NCBI RefSeq assembly: GCF_901709675.1
Contig: NC_051108.1
Location: 7,364,631-7,428,630, forward strand
Origin: Syngnathus acus
Taxonomy: Eukaryota > Chordata > Actinopteri > Syngnathiformes > Syngnathidae
Length of the DNA stretch: 64,000 bases
Direction of reading: 5' to 3'
Below are positions 1 to 15,000 of this stretch, in pieces (positions within the stretch are counted from its first letter, which is position 1; each line of letters starts with the position of its first letter). The notes under the pieces were generated by a model, which was not told where the DNA came from, did not search any database, and saw nothing but the letters and a program-made list of their open reading frames with translations. Position numbers and translations under genes: made by a program.

Positions 1-3000
1 AAGCTTTGCGGCCATAAAAGCTGGGGGCACGGTCACGCTACGAGTGGCATCAGGCTGGCCCCTGCAGGGTGATACAGCGGGCGACGCAGTGGGGCAGGTA
101 CCCGGATGACCTTCATACCCTCCGTGAATAAACAAAGACTATTATTTTCCAGAAAGGCTTCTGATTGGCGAAAGTGACACTTCACATTCCGAGGGGAAGC
201 ACGGCAGATGTAAATTTTAACTAAGACCAACACGCCTTCAAAATTGGTAACTTTGAAGTTAGGAAAGCCCTCAAAAGAAATTTCTCCATGAATCATTTAT
301 TGCGGCCGTCCCTGCTCCTGCGTGGGTTTTTCCTTCGTTGTATGCCAAGCTTTAAATCAAATCACATCAAAGCACACAGCGGCATTGAATGACAGAAACA
401 ACAAACTGCTTCATCGTCCGCTGCTGCATAATCAGTGGATGTCTTTTTCTTTTCCGTCGCATGTTCTAGCCAGTGCAGAGGTTTTCGCGGTTCCAGACTG
501 GGTGGAAAAAGACAAGGCCAATCATGTTCCCGCCTGCTACAGTGACACATCAAAAGCTGCGGCCGGCACCCCCGAGAATGGAAAAAAAGCCAAGAAGCTG
601 TCACCCTGTATCTCCGCTTAACACACGTTTCAGCCTGCAAATACATCTTAATCTGATCCAATTGTAGCAGCTCAACGAGCCAGATCGGGACCACACCCCC
701 TAAAAAATTGGCCATCTTTACAACAGAATGCTACAAAGAGGCTAACGTGTAGCCACCAGCTGCCCGGCTAGCGGCTGGCAGAGGAAGACTGGCGGCCAAG
801 TGACAGACGAAACAACCAGTCAATGCACTATAGATCAATTTTTTTTTTTTTTGGTCAAACTCCCTTCCCAATCGGCGAGCAGACAGACACGGCAATAATT
901 CCTGGATATTACAATCGAATTACCCGGAAGGCCTGGCCTTTGTTTTGTTGGCATTCAGCTCATGTGACGGTTATTAGCTGGAACGGCTGCGCAAGTGCAG
1001 TTCATTCAGGGTCAACCACGGCGGCTGCACGAGAGGCCGCGGAAATAAAAATAAAGCGGCTTAAAACCTGGAAAATGTTCTCATACGATTTACAGTTGCG
1101 CGACAGTGTAAACAGCGGCATAAAGCAATTACTAGCGCCCAGCAGTTGCTCTTATTCAGACTGCCCTCTGGTTTACGCCGTACATTTTTCGGGAGATTAA
1201 ATTTGCAGTTATGGCTTGGCGTGATCAATATTTCATTGAAAATATTTTTACCGATGGAGGGAAAAAAGGGAAAAGACGTCAAAATACAGAACAAAGGGAT
1301 GGCTGATTACAAAGGATGGAAAAAAAGGTGGTGGTGATATATGTTGCACGCTGTTGTAATTGCAATCTTCTATTCATTAAAGCCTGATGATGTTTTAATT
1401 TTGATGCAAATGAGGAAGCTGAACTGACGACAACCCCCGCAAAATGAAACAAGCTTACACTGAGGCCAACATTTACATGTTGAGCAATCTATTTGGAAAT
1501 AATTCAAATTAAACGCTATTAATGATTTTTACCATCCAATATAATTTCAAATAATTGGAAACAATGGACAGTATTTCTTTATTACGACACGATGCGCATA
1601 GGCGTTATCAAACATTAAATGATGAAACATATCCAAGCCCAATAATGATACTTTGTTTGATCATCTATGCGGCAAAGTTCAAAGCGTAACTGGAGACGCA
1701 TTCCTCAGCTTTTTTCGGGGATTAATCATGCGTTGCTTGCTGTGTGCCGACTTCTCGCTCCCTGGAGTGCCCACCCCCAGGTAAAATTTTTGGGCTGTGC
1801 AGTAATTAAAACAAGGTATAATAACATTGCGGCGTATTTAACCGCCAACCACTCTGTGGCTGTGAAAAAAGTGTGTGCAATTATGTTCTTGTCACTGCCA
1901 AACGGTAAAACATTGCTTCAGCGTGACTAGCATTCAACATGTTAGCACAGCTCCCCGGATAACGGAGCAGACAGCGCGTGAGACGACACTTTCCAGTCCA
2001 GTGTAGCGTTGATGAACAAATTCACCAATTTGTATTTTGAAGAAAACAATGCCGGATAATTGCGGTGGTATAATGCACCAGGCCCTGGATGTTTGAACAC
2101 AAACGGTGTAGCAACACAGGTCGACAGACAATACATGCATATATTCTTTATCCTCTCTGGAAAATGACTAATATTACTGCGGTTTACAGAGTAAGACTAC
2201 AGTAGTTGTGAAAGTCTCTGGATGACTGGATTATACTGCCCTCTTGTGGCCACCCGACCAACCAGTTAAACCATCCAATTGCAAAGCAAGTGACCAACTC
2301 GTATGCGAATCCGGCGTCCGCCACATTAAAAACCCATTTGGCGTCCCAAGTAGCATCCGTGGGAGCCGAGAGAGGGGTATTGTTTTTTTCCCGTCTAATT
2401 GCAGATGCCACTTAGCGTATTTGCGTGCCGCAGATTGCTGAAAGAAACCCTTGTGTCCAATCATGACACTCTTAAAGGGGTTACAAAGGGGCTGTAAACT
2501 TATACAGCGGTTGAAATGACTCCTAGGCAACAATGAGACATTTGTAGCCCGCCGCTCTCGACTTCAAGTGTTATTCATGTACAGTGAATCCCTGTTTTTC
2601 ATAGGGGGATGCTTTCCGGCCCCACCCGTGATCATAATCAATAAACATCTTCCCTAAACTTTAGCTACACAGCTAACGGCATTGTTGTGTAAAGCTCATG
2701 TAGGTGCCGGCGCTATCGGAATGGCACAGCAAACAAAGCATGATCGCAATTACCAGCAAGTCATGAATAATAAGCAGGTCCAAAGCAGGGAGACAGGGTA
2801 TATGTCACGGATGACTGCTAAGCTCATTAAAAGTGTAATGCGGGCATTCGCATTCTCTGGGGAGGGGAGGGGGGGCACAATGCGGACAAATGAAGCCTGG
2901 TTTCAAAAAGTCGCAAAGTCCAAAAATGTGAATGACTGTAATAGGAGTAATTTTCTCCCACGCTTGTTGGGGGAGGTGGGTGGGTGGGGAGGGTTATGAA

Positions 3001-6000
3001 ATATCATTCAGACCGAGATTGTCTGCGGTGTTTCATAATCAGCTTCAGGTCAACAGCAGCCAGGAGAAGGAGAAGCAAGACGTTTGCATTTTGGCTGCAC
3101 AATTCTAGCCTCATAGTTACAAGTCATTATTTCCAGGCGGGGGAAAAAAAAAAAAGAAATTTCTTTGCAGCAGATGTGGCCACTATTTGAGGAAATGCGG
3201 TGATAAAATTCGGTGTTCTTCAGCATGTACGTACCTTGTGCAGCTCAACTGCCAATGAAAATGTTTTACGATTTCAGCTTCCCACGGCTGCAGTGACTTT
3301 ACCGATTCAACCTCAAAATTGGTTTCACTTTTCTTTCGCCAGATACAAAGTGAACTCAAGCGCAACTAACACCACGCTCAAATATGATCGGAACCCCCAC
3401 ATTGATTCCGACGGCTGCTGTCTGGATGTGTGTTAATTGCCTTGAAGGCCGGAAACAGACAATGTGTGAACATTGAGTTCACACATGAAGGTTGGCACCT
3501 ATTGACCAGACCCCCTCGCCCTTTCCCCTTCCCCCAACATACTGCCATTTTATATTTTCGGCGTAATTACAGATTCACGGCATCGACCGCCTTACTCGCA
3601 ATTCCCACTCGGCAGCCGTTGCTCGGGTGTCATGGAATGAACGAGACTGAATGTTTGCAGCCGTAAAAAAACAAAAACCCAAATAAAATGCACTAAATGT
3701 TGATCCTGGTGATGACAACCCACGACGTGTCGTCCCATTTGGAGCCTATTGTGGCGAAATGAATGGATTTGCGAAGCCTTTCATGGTGCTCACCAGTGGA
3801 AACGCTCGCATTATCAGGAACACTGATGCTTCTGTCTCAACTGCTTCGCTCAGCACATTGCGGCGCAGCCAACAATTGTGGTGTCCACAAAAAAAAAAAA
3901 AAACGATCACCGGCACGAAATTTCAGGGCTGGAAAAGTTGCATTTCCACACCTCGGGCAGACTGAATCCACCAAATGCTTTGCAGGCAGAGACAGAGGAG
4001 CCTCTCAAAGAACCACATAATAACACGGTGTGGCCTGTTTGGGGGAGGGAATGCGAAAAACTCCACCAAGAGTCCAATACGGGCCATCTGGGACATGTTA
4101 CTGATTGTCAAATGTTTTTTTGTTCATATTTACATGATAGAAATATTTTTCATACAAAAAGTATTGACTTTGCTAGCGTTAGCATATGACCACGCCCTCT
4201 TGTATTATAATTCCTCTAATGAGCATTGTGAACAACAGTGATAAAATTTCACAAGCATCTTTCCCACTCGAGGTTTGTCACTGCCAGCACCCACGGCGAC
4301 AACAAAATATTTTTAATGAGTCCAAAACTTGTGGATCGATTCCTACCTACGTATTCCCAAAATGCTCTGCTTAGCCAGTTAACACAGACAAAACAAACAG
4401 GTCGCTGTTTTCTGACAGCCATTAACCAGCCGAGGCAGCTGGAGACGGAGGGGCGGCGAGGTGGCGGAGGCTGGTGGGGGGGGGCGGTGCACCGGGAAGA
4501 CGAAGATCTCCGGCTGGGAGAGACATGACTTCAAAGCAGCCGGGATCAATGAATGCCGTTTGCCTATCGATCGCCTTGGCCTCCCGGGGGAGGGCCGTCC
4601 ATCGACCGGCTTGCTGGCTTGAGCCGAGGGCCGGCGAGGGATTAGCCACTCGGCCTTAATCAAAGTCCCCTTGACTACATTTTGTGTAAATACTCTTTGC
4701 AGTAAGATAGATGCATTCGAGGGTTCGGAAGGAACCTCACTGGTAGCCAGCCAAAATAAAAACTCAATAAGGTCACCCGTGCTCAGGTGAGGTTACGCTG
4801 CAGGGTAGTGAGTCGATGCTAGCAGCTAGCTAAACCCGAGTTGAAGCACAATTTGTTCCACTTCACCGCGCGATGTTTGCTTCCACGGTTGTTACGGGAG
4901 GTGGTTGTGATTGTCTCACTGGAAAGCTTCTCCAGTTGGCTCTCCATCTATTTGCCGGTGGCTTCTTCACAAAGCAAACTCTCCGCTGGATACGACTGAA
5001 CTCGACTTGCCCCGGTAATGAGACATATGCTATAGATTATTTGCAAAGTGGCAGCTGCCGCAACCATGTTTTGACATCACGCAAGTAGAACAGCACACTG
5101 GGGGCATTTGGAGTTTTAGGGAGGGGGTACACAAAGTTCAGTTCAATCTTGGAGGCTGTCTTAGTCATCAGCCTTTTGGAGGAGGAGACCACAGATGAGG
5201 AGTCCTGCGTAAAATGGAGGGGAGTGCCAAGGCAGTCCGAGTTGGATAACAGCCTGCCGCCATGGCGTCTTTTATTGATCCGAGGGGGCCTGCAATTGCC
5301 AGGAAGTTGATTGCGGCAATTACTAGCAACACCGGAAGATTTTTCAAGAAAAAGGGTTGATGATAATAGGCGGGTGACAAACTCAGAATTTGGGTCCCTT
5401 CAAGGTACCACTGACTGAACACTAAAAAAAATGGCACTGAAAAAATGTATCAAGACAAAGCCAACATCCCGCTAAGGACGCTTAACAGTCGTCTGACTCT
5501 TGCGTGTCAGCCCTTGTGAGTGACAGTTGATACGTCCAGAGATGATGTTTCTGAACCAATTCCACCTTGGGACCAAGCTCAAACCACCGTCCTTTGTGGA
5601 ATAAGTGGTATGCTGTAAATAATAAATGAAAACCTTCAGTCTTCTTTACATTTGCTCTTTCGGTCTCTGACGGTTGACTTTACACAGAAAAAAATTCTGT
5701 CTGAATCTTGGATTAAATATTCCCAATTTGCAAGGAATGTACTGTAGCTATTCTCACGAGGCTATTTGCAGACATCTCACACTTCTTTCATTCAGAGTCC
5801 CCCGCGCAAAAAAAGAAAGGGTGGGGAAAAAAAAAAAGCAGGCTTCCAGTTCTTTATGGCTTTTCCAGCTGCCAGCCGCTGATAACAAAAAGCTGCTAAG
5901 GAGCACTCGTCCTAGCCGCAACCAATGGCTGTCATCCAGTGTGTCGGCTAATTAGCATCACAAAAGCTGTTTATCGGCGAGATTTCACATACTTTTTTTC

Positions 6001-9000
6001 TTTTTGACGTCGTCTTCATCAAAACAAGGCCTTGCGCTCCCCCCCTCACAATTTCATATTTACATTTCAATTTGTCACTTTGGACAGGTGCTACATGTGT
6101 GAATGCTAACGTTGCATTTAGATGTTTCTCCACAATGTCTGATCACGATTCTATTTCCAGCCGCCAGACAAGGGTTCTGTGTTTGCTGGCGCACGTGTAA
6201 GGCAAATAGTTTATCGGTTTCCCGGGCGAGACAACCGGCGTTTAAGGGTAAAACGACTTAATGAACCGCACGGCCTTGACAAGCTTAGCTAGCCTCAACC
6301 CGACGACGCCAAAGCCAAAATGAAGGATGGACCCACGTCAAAAGCGACTTGTGGTTTTCCGCGCGTGGTTGCGTCGTACATTCTCCGGTTTGAATCAAGG
6401 CGGTCCCTCGCGGCAGGCCGAATCCGCAAAGCCAATGACGGTCAAGGTTGGGGCACTGCCCCAAATGGCAAAATGTCAAGAATGTGCGTACTCGCCACCG
6501 GTTTCTGCCTTTTGAGACCCGCTGTGAGTGACAAACGGAGCCAACAAAGCGGGTCCGGGGAGGAACGGATCATCAAATTAGCATATGTGGGTCAGCGGAC
6601 GATCCCGTCAAGACGCTGGTGAGGCAAACATGTCTGACAGCGCAGAGGGCAGAACGGAGCGTGGCTGACAATTTAAGGCTCCGCTTGCTGATTCGTGCAT
6701 TCCCGACAAACGTCGTTTGGAGATTTACAAAAGCCGTGCAATGAATTAAGAGTATTAAGGCCTCCCCATCATTCATCGGGTCATAGCTCATAAACTGGGG
6801 CATTGTTCAAACGTAACATTTTTCACAGATATTACATTACGCCTTCATACATTTTTCATCCTCGCCGTGGCACCACACTGGGTGGACTACCACTAGACCC
6901 GATGTTTTTTCCCCCCCCCCTGGTTTGTCATTTCTCAAGCGCCAATAGGCAGCCCAAGGCAATAAACAAAGTTGACCTTTATTTTTTAAAAAAAGAAAGC
7001 CCGCATGTGCATAATCCCTAAACTGAAACAGCGCTATCACGAAGCATTTTTTTTGCAGCTGGTAATCGCTTCCATTACCATGAGAAACATTTATGTGATT
7101 GGAATATCCAGCTAGTGGCAATCTGATTTATTTATTTGCATGCAATGTGCGATTCGCCTTCTGCTTCCGTCTCTTATAATCCCTGTTTGGATTGTTGTTC
7201 AACAGGACTAGGGCTACCTATGCTAATCTGTATGCTACCTATGCTAATCTGTATGATAACATATTTGAAAAGTTCTTGCAAAGAGAACATGTGTGAAAGC
7301 GTCGATTCCAAATGCAACTACGGGTATGAACGTGACAAAATTTTGCAAACAGAGCATGAAAACTTTTAGAGATTAATTAATGTGATAGTGGTGCCTTTCA
7401 TCCAATCTAATGAGGGTGATCATTTCTGAATAATAGAGGAGATTAAGGTGAACCTTTTCCTGGAACATCTTGATATCTTGGTGCTGCTGTTTGGAATAAA
7501 TCTTGATCAGACATGACAGAAGCCCGCAGATTCTTTCGGGGTAAACTTTCTAATGGATGTTGGGATGTATCCAATCCGGGATATTTTTAAAGGCTGTGCC
7601 TCCAGAGTCTGTTTAAAATGTCGGCGACTCCCACAAAGTTATTGGACGCACGGATCGAGCTGTTTGCAAGAACCTTTAACTTAGTTTGTAGATGAAACTA
7701 ATTTTTAAAGTGAAGCTCAAACAAAGCTCCTGTGCTTAAGCCCGACATTAATTCTATCGCCCCGCCCCACCCCACCCCGCCCGTGATCAAATATGTACGC
7801 AAGTGTTAAACATTGACTTGATAGCCCTTCATGAACATGAGCAACGAGGACGAGCCGAGTCTGGAACAGATGCGAGAGCACGCCGCGGACGGCGCTGGCG
7901 TGACCTTTTCAAATTTCCCGGACGTGTGTGTTTTTCTTTCAGCTTCTACCTGCAGAGAGGTTTAGCTTTGATCCACAGCGTGTCCGTGTTAGGTCTCCAT
8001 GGAGCGCCGCCGGTAGATCTGCTGAATAAACAGTCAGCGTGATGTTAGCTTTAAGCTTTGCTTAAATCCAGAAAAAAAGACCAATGGTGCACAAACATGC
8101 AGCCGCATTTCCGGTCATTTTTTTTTTTTAGAAATGAAATCCAACCTGACAGCTCATTCGCTGATTAAATAAAAAGCCACAACGCATGAATTGGCCTCCC
8201 TCAAGCTTTGTCTCCCTCGTCTACATGACACAATTATTTTACATTTACTTTGCGGCACGCTTTGTCCGCCGCGTCACACGCTGGCTTGCCCGAGCGAAGG
8301 CGTAAAGTCATTAGATTTATCCCGCGCGCCGATTTTTAAGGCTTCACGAGCATTTCAAGGGGGGATAGATTGGCGTTAATCTCGAAAGACAAAGACAAAG
8401 AGCGTGGCGGGAGTAATTGCGGCCTTAAAGTGCAGTCGACGGGGAGCCGTCAAGCCGCCTTATTGAATACAAAATGTCACTTTTAATGAAGCTAATTTAT
8501 ATCATTATGTTACATCATAAAAAATGCTTCCTGGGGGGGAGACGCAGGTGCTCTTCATTGAAAGGTGAATCCGTCTTAGCTTAGCGCAGCCTTGGAAGGG
8601 ATATTAGCGACAATGCTAACCAACACAAGGTTTCTGGAGTGTGCCATCCATCCTCCACGTGTACCTTTTCACCTGGAAGTTTCCGTTTATGTGAGATTCA
8701 GCGGCCGGACACAAATGAAAACGATCCAGTGACCTTTTGGCGAGCGGGGATGGGGACTGCGTTGACAAATGACTCGGCGTGTAGCGCCGATGATCCCTCA
8801 GAAACCCCCGCCGTGCACGTACGACACTGCCACTTGCGTACAGGGACAAGAAAAATCAATGACTGCATCACATTCTTGTTTGTGTACTAGATACTGTAAA
8901 TCCAATCCAGTGTAATAATCCAAAAGCTAAAGTACTAGCGCAGAAAGGAGCTCGCGCAGGAACATTCAGATGAAGTCATAAATTTAGCCTCGGTTGACCC

Positions 9001-12000
9001 CACCCGCAAAAGCCATGGGAGAATCCAGTCAGTGACAATAACAGGACATGGTAATAATTAGAAATTAGTCACATGAAACGAGACTCCAAACACAAAGTCA
9101 CACAAAACTATTGTCTGTTGATGTATGGCAACAAAGTCAAAACAGTAGGCTAGAGAACCCACAAGCCGTCTCGGTAAGAAATCGTTAAGCACGCGTTATT
9201 ACATAATAACTGAGAGCACGAGCTACCGGCGTGCGAGTTTACAGTGATTAAGAGCGTTCGCAGTCGGTAGCCAGCGGGTGGAAGAAGCGCAAAGTCCCCG
9301 ACGCCCGGCATGAAGTCTTTAGCGAGTGACATATCTTGGCATAGCTAATCAAGAATTAAGCGCCGGGCCGAGGATAATTTGCTGTTCTGTAAAATAACAC
9401 CTCGGCGAGAGGTAGCGGCGCCACGACTCTTCTTTTACACTCACTCATCGGCCGATAAGGAAGTGTCACTCGGTTGATTTAAGGACTCGTTTCGTCCGTT
9501 GCGGTTTCAGTTTAAATTTTTGGGAGCGTTTACCTGTCAACCTTTAGCCCTGTTTGTGCAACATGACGCAAGTGCGCCGCAACCCTTTGTGCTAGACCAT
9601 CAATACATCTGAAGATGGCGGATGACACGCACGGTAAAGACCATCCCCGAAGTCATCCATCAAGCCCCTCCCCCGCCATGTCCACCCCCGTCAGCATCCT
9701 TTCCACGAGCCTGGTCCTGCAGAAGGTGTTTAATAGGGCTCATTCGTCAGCCGGGCTTGTCGAAAACGGAGCACTGCGTAATGGAGCTGGCCAGGGGAGG
9801 CTAATCCTCGAGGATGTCTGCATGTGTGAAAATAGGGCGGGGCCGTGATTGAAGCAAGCATTTATCTGGGAAAATTTCTTTGATTTGTTGCAGTGCCAGC
9901 AGTTGGTTCTGGGAGGACTTGGGAGTCGGGGTCAAAGGTTCAAATAATTGGGGCTGATCAAGAAAAATCTTGGAAGTCAACTTTATGACAATTGTGGCTT
10001 TTTATTGTCATTAGATCCAAACAATGAATGAAAGCATGTTTTGTGAGATTGCGTTTCTAGAGCCGGAATTCTACTTCCTGTCAAAACCGCACTTCAAAGA
10101 CTCACGAGCCTATCCCCGTTTCCTGATTCCAAGTTGAAAAGGAACATATACGGAGAATATCAGGTTGGAAATGTTTGTCATGGTAAAGAACTGAGTTCCG
10201 TTTCATGATGACAACCTAACCTGAATCTGTCAACGAACAGCGTGTGGTATTTCTTGAATATTACTTTAACAAACACTGACGGAATGAAAAATGAAAAGTT
10301 GCTCGTCTACTTCCTGAGAACCGATTCCAACTCATCTTCAGTGATTGTCCTCAGGGATTAAAATTTGTATCTAAAAAAGTGAGAATTTCAAAGTAAAACG
10401 TCCTTATGTCTTTGTGATGTCTAATTGAAGCATTGATCAAGTCTGACAACGGCAGGTGATAAATGGCCGTCCAACTAGGGTGTTGTCAGTGGCTTGCCAG
10501 CAGAACGCAGGTACTGATAAGTGTCTACGACTGCTCTGCCTTTCAATCGTGGCTCCCGGGGGGCCCATTAGAAAGAAGAGAGATGGCTATGTGGATGCCA
10601 TGTTTGGAGCTGGCGCGAGACACACGCAAACAGAACACCGGAGTTCATCTGGAACTTCCTTCTGCTGACTTTCACGGAAGCCGGAACCCCGCGTTTCTCG
10701 GAGATACCTTCGAGCCTTTTCCGTTGCCTTCTGCTACTCTGGTATCGCCGCTATCTGGCTGACTGAGAGCCAGCTGGCAGCGGATCTGAGTTCTGCAAGA
10801 CTCGAGAGGCAAAAAGACAACTTTAGCTGGCCAACTTTTGCGATCTTGTCCAAGGGGGGGTCTGGTTTTGACTACACAGGTGCTTGCCAACGATGTATCC
10901 TTCGACTCGCAACATCTGCCAATAGTCGTATTTCACCTGTAACGTTAGATGACCTTAAAACCGTCCGCTCTCGACTCCTGCCTCGGGTGGGATGCACTGA
11001 AAGGGAAGCAAGCACTGTTGTAAAGTTTTGCCGTGGGTGGCGATAAATCATTCCCAGCGCATCAATTTGCACCGCCGGCTCGTACATAAACAACAATTGA
11101 AAGCATCTGTCAGGGAGCGTGCTCCCCGGAGGAGAATGCTTATGAAGACGGACGGTCAGGCGTTCAATAATTAAAACAGATGCGAGTCCTATTAGCCACC
11201 GTGGAAGGTTCGTTAATAATTAATGTGCTCCTCGTATACCCCTCCTCTCATTTTTCACCTCGCAGTTTCCACGATTTATGACTAAACATCATGCAAGCGG
11301 TTAGCGGGGGTGTCGACTTCGACTTGAGAGTCTGATAGAGGTGAACGGCAGCTGTGCAGGCAAGAGGAAGCGTTAAGTTGAGGAAAAACATTGCTGAGAG
11401 CTTACAGTTACGTATCACGCTGAGACCAAGAACCGGAAAGTCAGAATTGTAACAAAAGTTAATGCTATTATAAAATGAGAAACACCATAGGAGGAAGCCT
11501 AACGGAAATTAGCATTGACGCTACAGTAATTATAAACCATCTTGATTGTCAGTTTCCAACAAAACCAGTTATTTGACGCGCAATAACGACCACGAATCCA
11601 CCGACAAAGCGGGACGTGACGTCTTGATGTGGCCTTGGCGTGATGAATTGCCGCAAGAATGCAGAGTGGGCGTCTGAAATTGAAACAGCCGTCTGCTGAT
11701 GTCACCCCATCCGTCACCACGTGTCCCCTATTAATCCATCCGCTCTCCGCCTTTGCGCATAGGCTGCTGTTAAAAAGAGCCGACCGATGAGACCGCCAAA
11801 GTCCATCCATCTCTTTGATGACTCGGGCCGCAGAGCCAGACGCAAAGACGAGCACATATTGCATCGCGAACTTACAAAGGAAATTATCCAACGTCAGCAC
11901 GGTGGGCACCCTCAGGTACTCACCACTCAAGAGAGTCTCTAAAGAAGTTGAGGAGTTATTCATCAATCTCTCAAAGCCTGAGTGCGATGGATCAATCTGT

Positions 12001-15000
12001 CACCAGCCCACGCAAGAGCGACACTCCCGCCTGCCGCCTCGCATTCCGCTCCAAAACAGAAACCACGCTCAGGGCAAGGCGACCGAGGCTTGTTACGTGA
12101 CGGATGAGCTTTGAAATGAAAAGCGCGGCAATAACTATAATAAAGCCAGACGGAGTCTAGGCATCGGTTGCTCGCTTTTGATAAATCGGATGTCAGGAAT
12201 CATAGGCTAGAAATCCCGCGCAGTGCAATCGCAATTAGACCCGTCCTTACAATGTCCAGTTTGTCTCGGAGCTTTAAAGAGAGGAGACGTACCGAAGACA
12301 CTGACGTGGCGAGACGGCTTTTCCCAAGGAAGGATGACGGATGACCTTTCGGTGCACCCTTCTTTCCACCCTTCCGTCTACCCAGAGGGAACTTGACATC
12401 AAGCCTAGTTCAGGAAAGTCAAGACTCCCCTGTGCTGAATTACGTTTTCATATGATTTGACTCTAATGAGCTTTGACAGACGGTTATTTTTAGGACGATG
12501 TCCACGTCTATAAGCGTAGCGCTGGCCTGATTTGAATAATGATGATCGGTTAAATCACCAATCGGGGAACACCAATCAGAACCTCGCTGGCTTGGCGTTC
12601 AAATGTGGGTATTTAAAAATGGGCCCGATTATTCCCGTGAGGCCTCTCTTCCCGTCACCTTTTAAAAGCCTTGTCAAAGCGATCAGAGCTGGGTGTTGAA
12701 AGATACGGCACGAAAGCACTCCGAGCGGCAGTATCAACTCTAATGACTCTTGCCCGAAAGGCATCATTAATATGGTAGCTAGCATGCGTGACGATAGGTT
12801 GCCCACTGAAAAGATTGTTTTAAAACTATAATAAAACCAAAATGAAACTAGCTTAACTATAAAATAGCCGAGTTAGCTTGTTCCGACAATGACTGCTGCT
12901 ATGACCCATTTGAATTGTGCTAACGCTGATGTACACTTCAGCTGCAATTCTAAGCAGCCTTTCTTCCTTTTTGGCTCAGCGGTTTATTGTGTGGGTGTGT
13001 GAGAGGTTTGGCGGATCACAACCATTGTTTTTGTTGGCGTCCAAAGGCCTTGCAGAAAAAAAACATCTGCAACCCAAAGGGCTGCGCTAAATTTAATCCG
13101 ATGGATGAAGAACTGGATTGAATATTTCTGATCCAACATTTTAGACAACATTGTTGTTGTTTTTTTTTTTTAAACAAATGTCAGAAGAAGGTATGTTAAA
13201 CCGGTCTTGATATCACGGCCAATGACACAGCACAAGTCATTCTTTTTAAGGCGGTGCAGATAACACTCCACTTAGATAACATATTTGGTCAAATTTGGTG
13301 TGGTCTTTTGCAGAACGCTACCTTGCACCTCAAGAGGAGGCAGTGAGTCACTTGAATGATGAATCATTAGAGTTACAAAACAAGTCGAGCTCGTCATAAA
13401 AAAAAAAAAAACGAACCTATTTTGTGAGGCTGCGAAGCAAACACATTTTCACCTGAACAAAACAGAAAACAAAAAAGCCCTTTTGCATAACTGACGTTCC
13501 TTCCGCAACAAAAAAAATGGAAACCGCCATTACCGCTCTATTCCTCGACACCTCCCAACCTATATAAACGCAAACATGCGAAGTGGTTTCAGGTCGGCGC
13601 TGACATGTGGCACCTCCCATTTATCCCGCAAAAGGTCATCGACGCTAGTGGCTTCTATAATGAGTCACACGCAGCGAGCGGATCAGAGTTCGCAGCGCCA
13701 CCGGAAAAGGTCAGCGGATGGGGGTACGCCCCCCCCCCCCCACCACCACCACCACCACGCCAGACGCCGTGTTACCCGTCGCTCGTCAATAGGTGAAATG
13801 TCGAGAGGTTTCGAGGGGGCTTTAAGCGCAACCATCAGTCATCTGGCATCCATCAGGAAAAGCTACCCAAAAAAAAACCCTAACTCGGGGCGCATTGACT
13901 TTTCAAAGTATCAAGTGACATCTCTGGATGATTGGACAAACAATCCCAAAGACACGCTCGGGCAGAAAGTCTGGAAGCCGTAAAAGCCGCCGACGCTCGC
14001 ACCATCGACTGGAGTAAGTAGCTCCCGACAGTGTTGCCGCTGTTCTGCCAGCCTCGCTGATGAGATAAGAAGCGAACCACGTCTGCGCCACCGGCGCTCG
14101 CTGATAAGCAGAGCTCCGGGTCCGTCGGTGTGCTCGCGGCTCACTGTCCAAAGCAGGTTTTCGTGAGCTGATAAGACCCAAAAATCCCCGCAAAGCCTCA
14201 GGGGATAGGGCGAGGTGCCCTCTACCAATCGGTAGCGGGCTTAGTTCCCCCATGCCATACCGGTTACGGTACCAGATCACATCGCTCAAACTACAAAGTT
14301 GGTATTTCCAAAGTGTAAATATTAGCACAGCTAGGCGACAGATGGCGTGCGGAGCACCTTTGGCGTCACGTAATTGGAACTCGACTCAAATGAAGCGCGC
14401 CGAACGGAAACGGAAAATAGCGGGCCCATTACGGTAAATTTAGACAAATGGCGCCCGTCCGAGCGGCGTGCCTCGCACAGCCTTTAATTGCAAGCTGTTA
14501 TTTTCTGCATTATTACCTACTCGGTCTCCAAATGACGTGCTCCTTTTTTATGAATATTTCTGGTGATACGATACAAATATTGAGAATAGTCGACCCGGCT
14601 TGGTCCGTCATGGACTCGCATCTTCGCCATCTTTCCCCCCTTGTTGCCTTTGCATCTGTTTTCGTCTCCAAGGCAGATGTTGCAATGAGAAGAGGCAGCA
14701 GGCAAGCAGGCAGGAAGTCACCCCCCCCACACACACACACATCCTTAGCCGCTCTCACCCCCCATCCATCCCTTCATACAAACACCTCTCCATCCATCTT
14801 ACTTCAACAATGCTTTGGCTCCCAATGTCCCCGCGTCTCCCTGCTGCAAACCTTTCAATGGACTTGCTTGACCCTCATCTCCAGACAATTAGGAGGGATG
14901 ACGAAGGTCCTAATTTACAATGGATACAAATGTAGGACTGTTTTTTTCCCACTAAAAAATACAATCTGCCAGCGACATATATAATCAAAATGTTCACATT

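Noticed and set aside
11499-11966. 155-codon open frame on the minus strand
   Set aside because: No recognisable domain or splice context; composition not protein-like.
13576-13983. 135-codon open frame with PPPPHHHHHH
   Set aside because: The run comes from a CCCC/CCACCA repeat; the rest has no resemblance to a known family.
14448-14984. 178-codon open frame on the plus strand
   Set aside because: No family resemblance, contains poly-Pro/His-Thr from a C/CA-rich tract, and overlapping frames on the other strand are equally open. Treated as chance.
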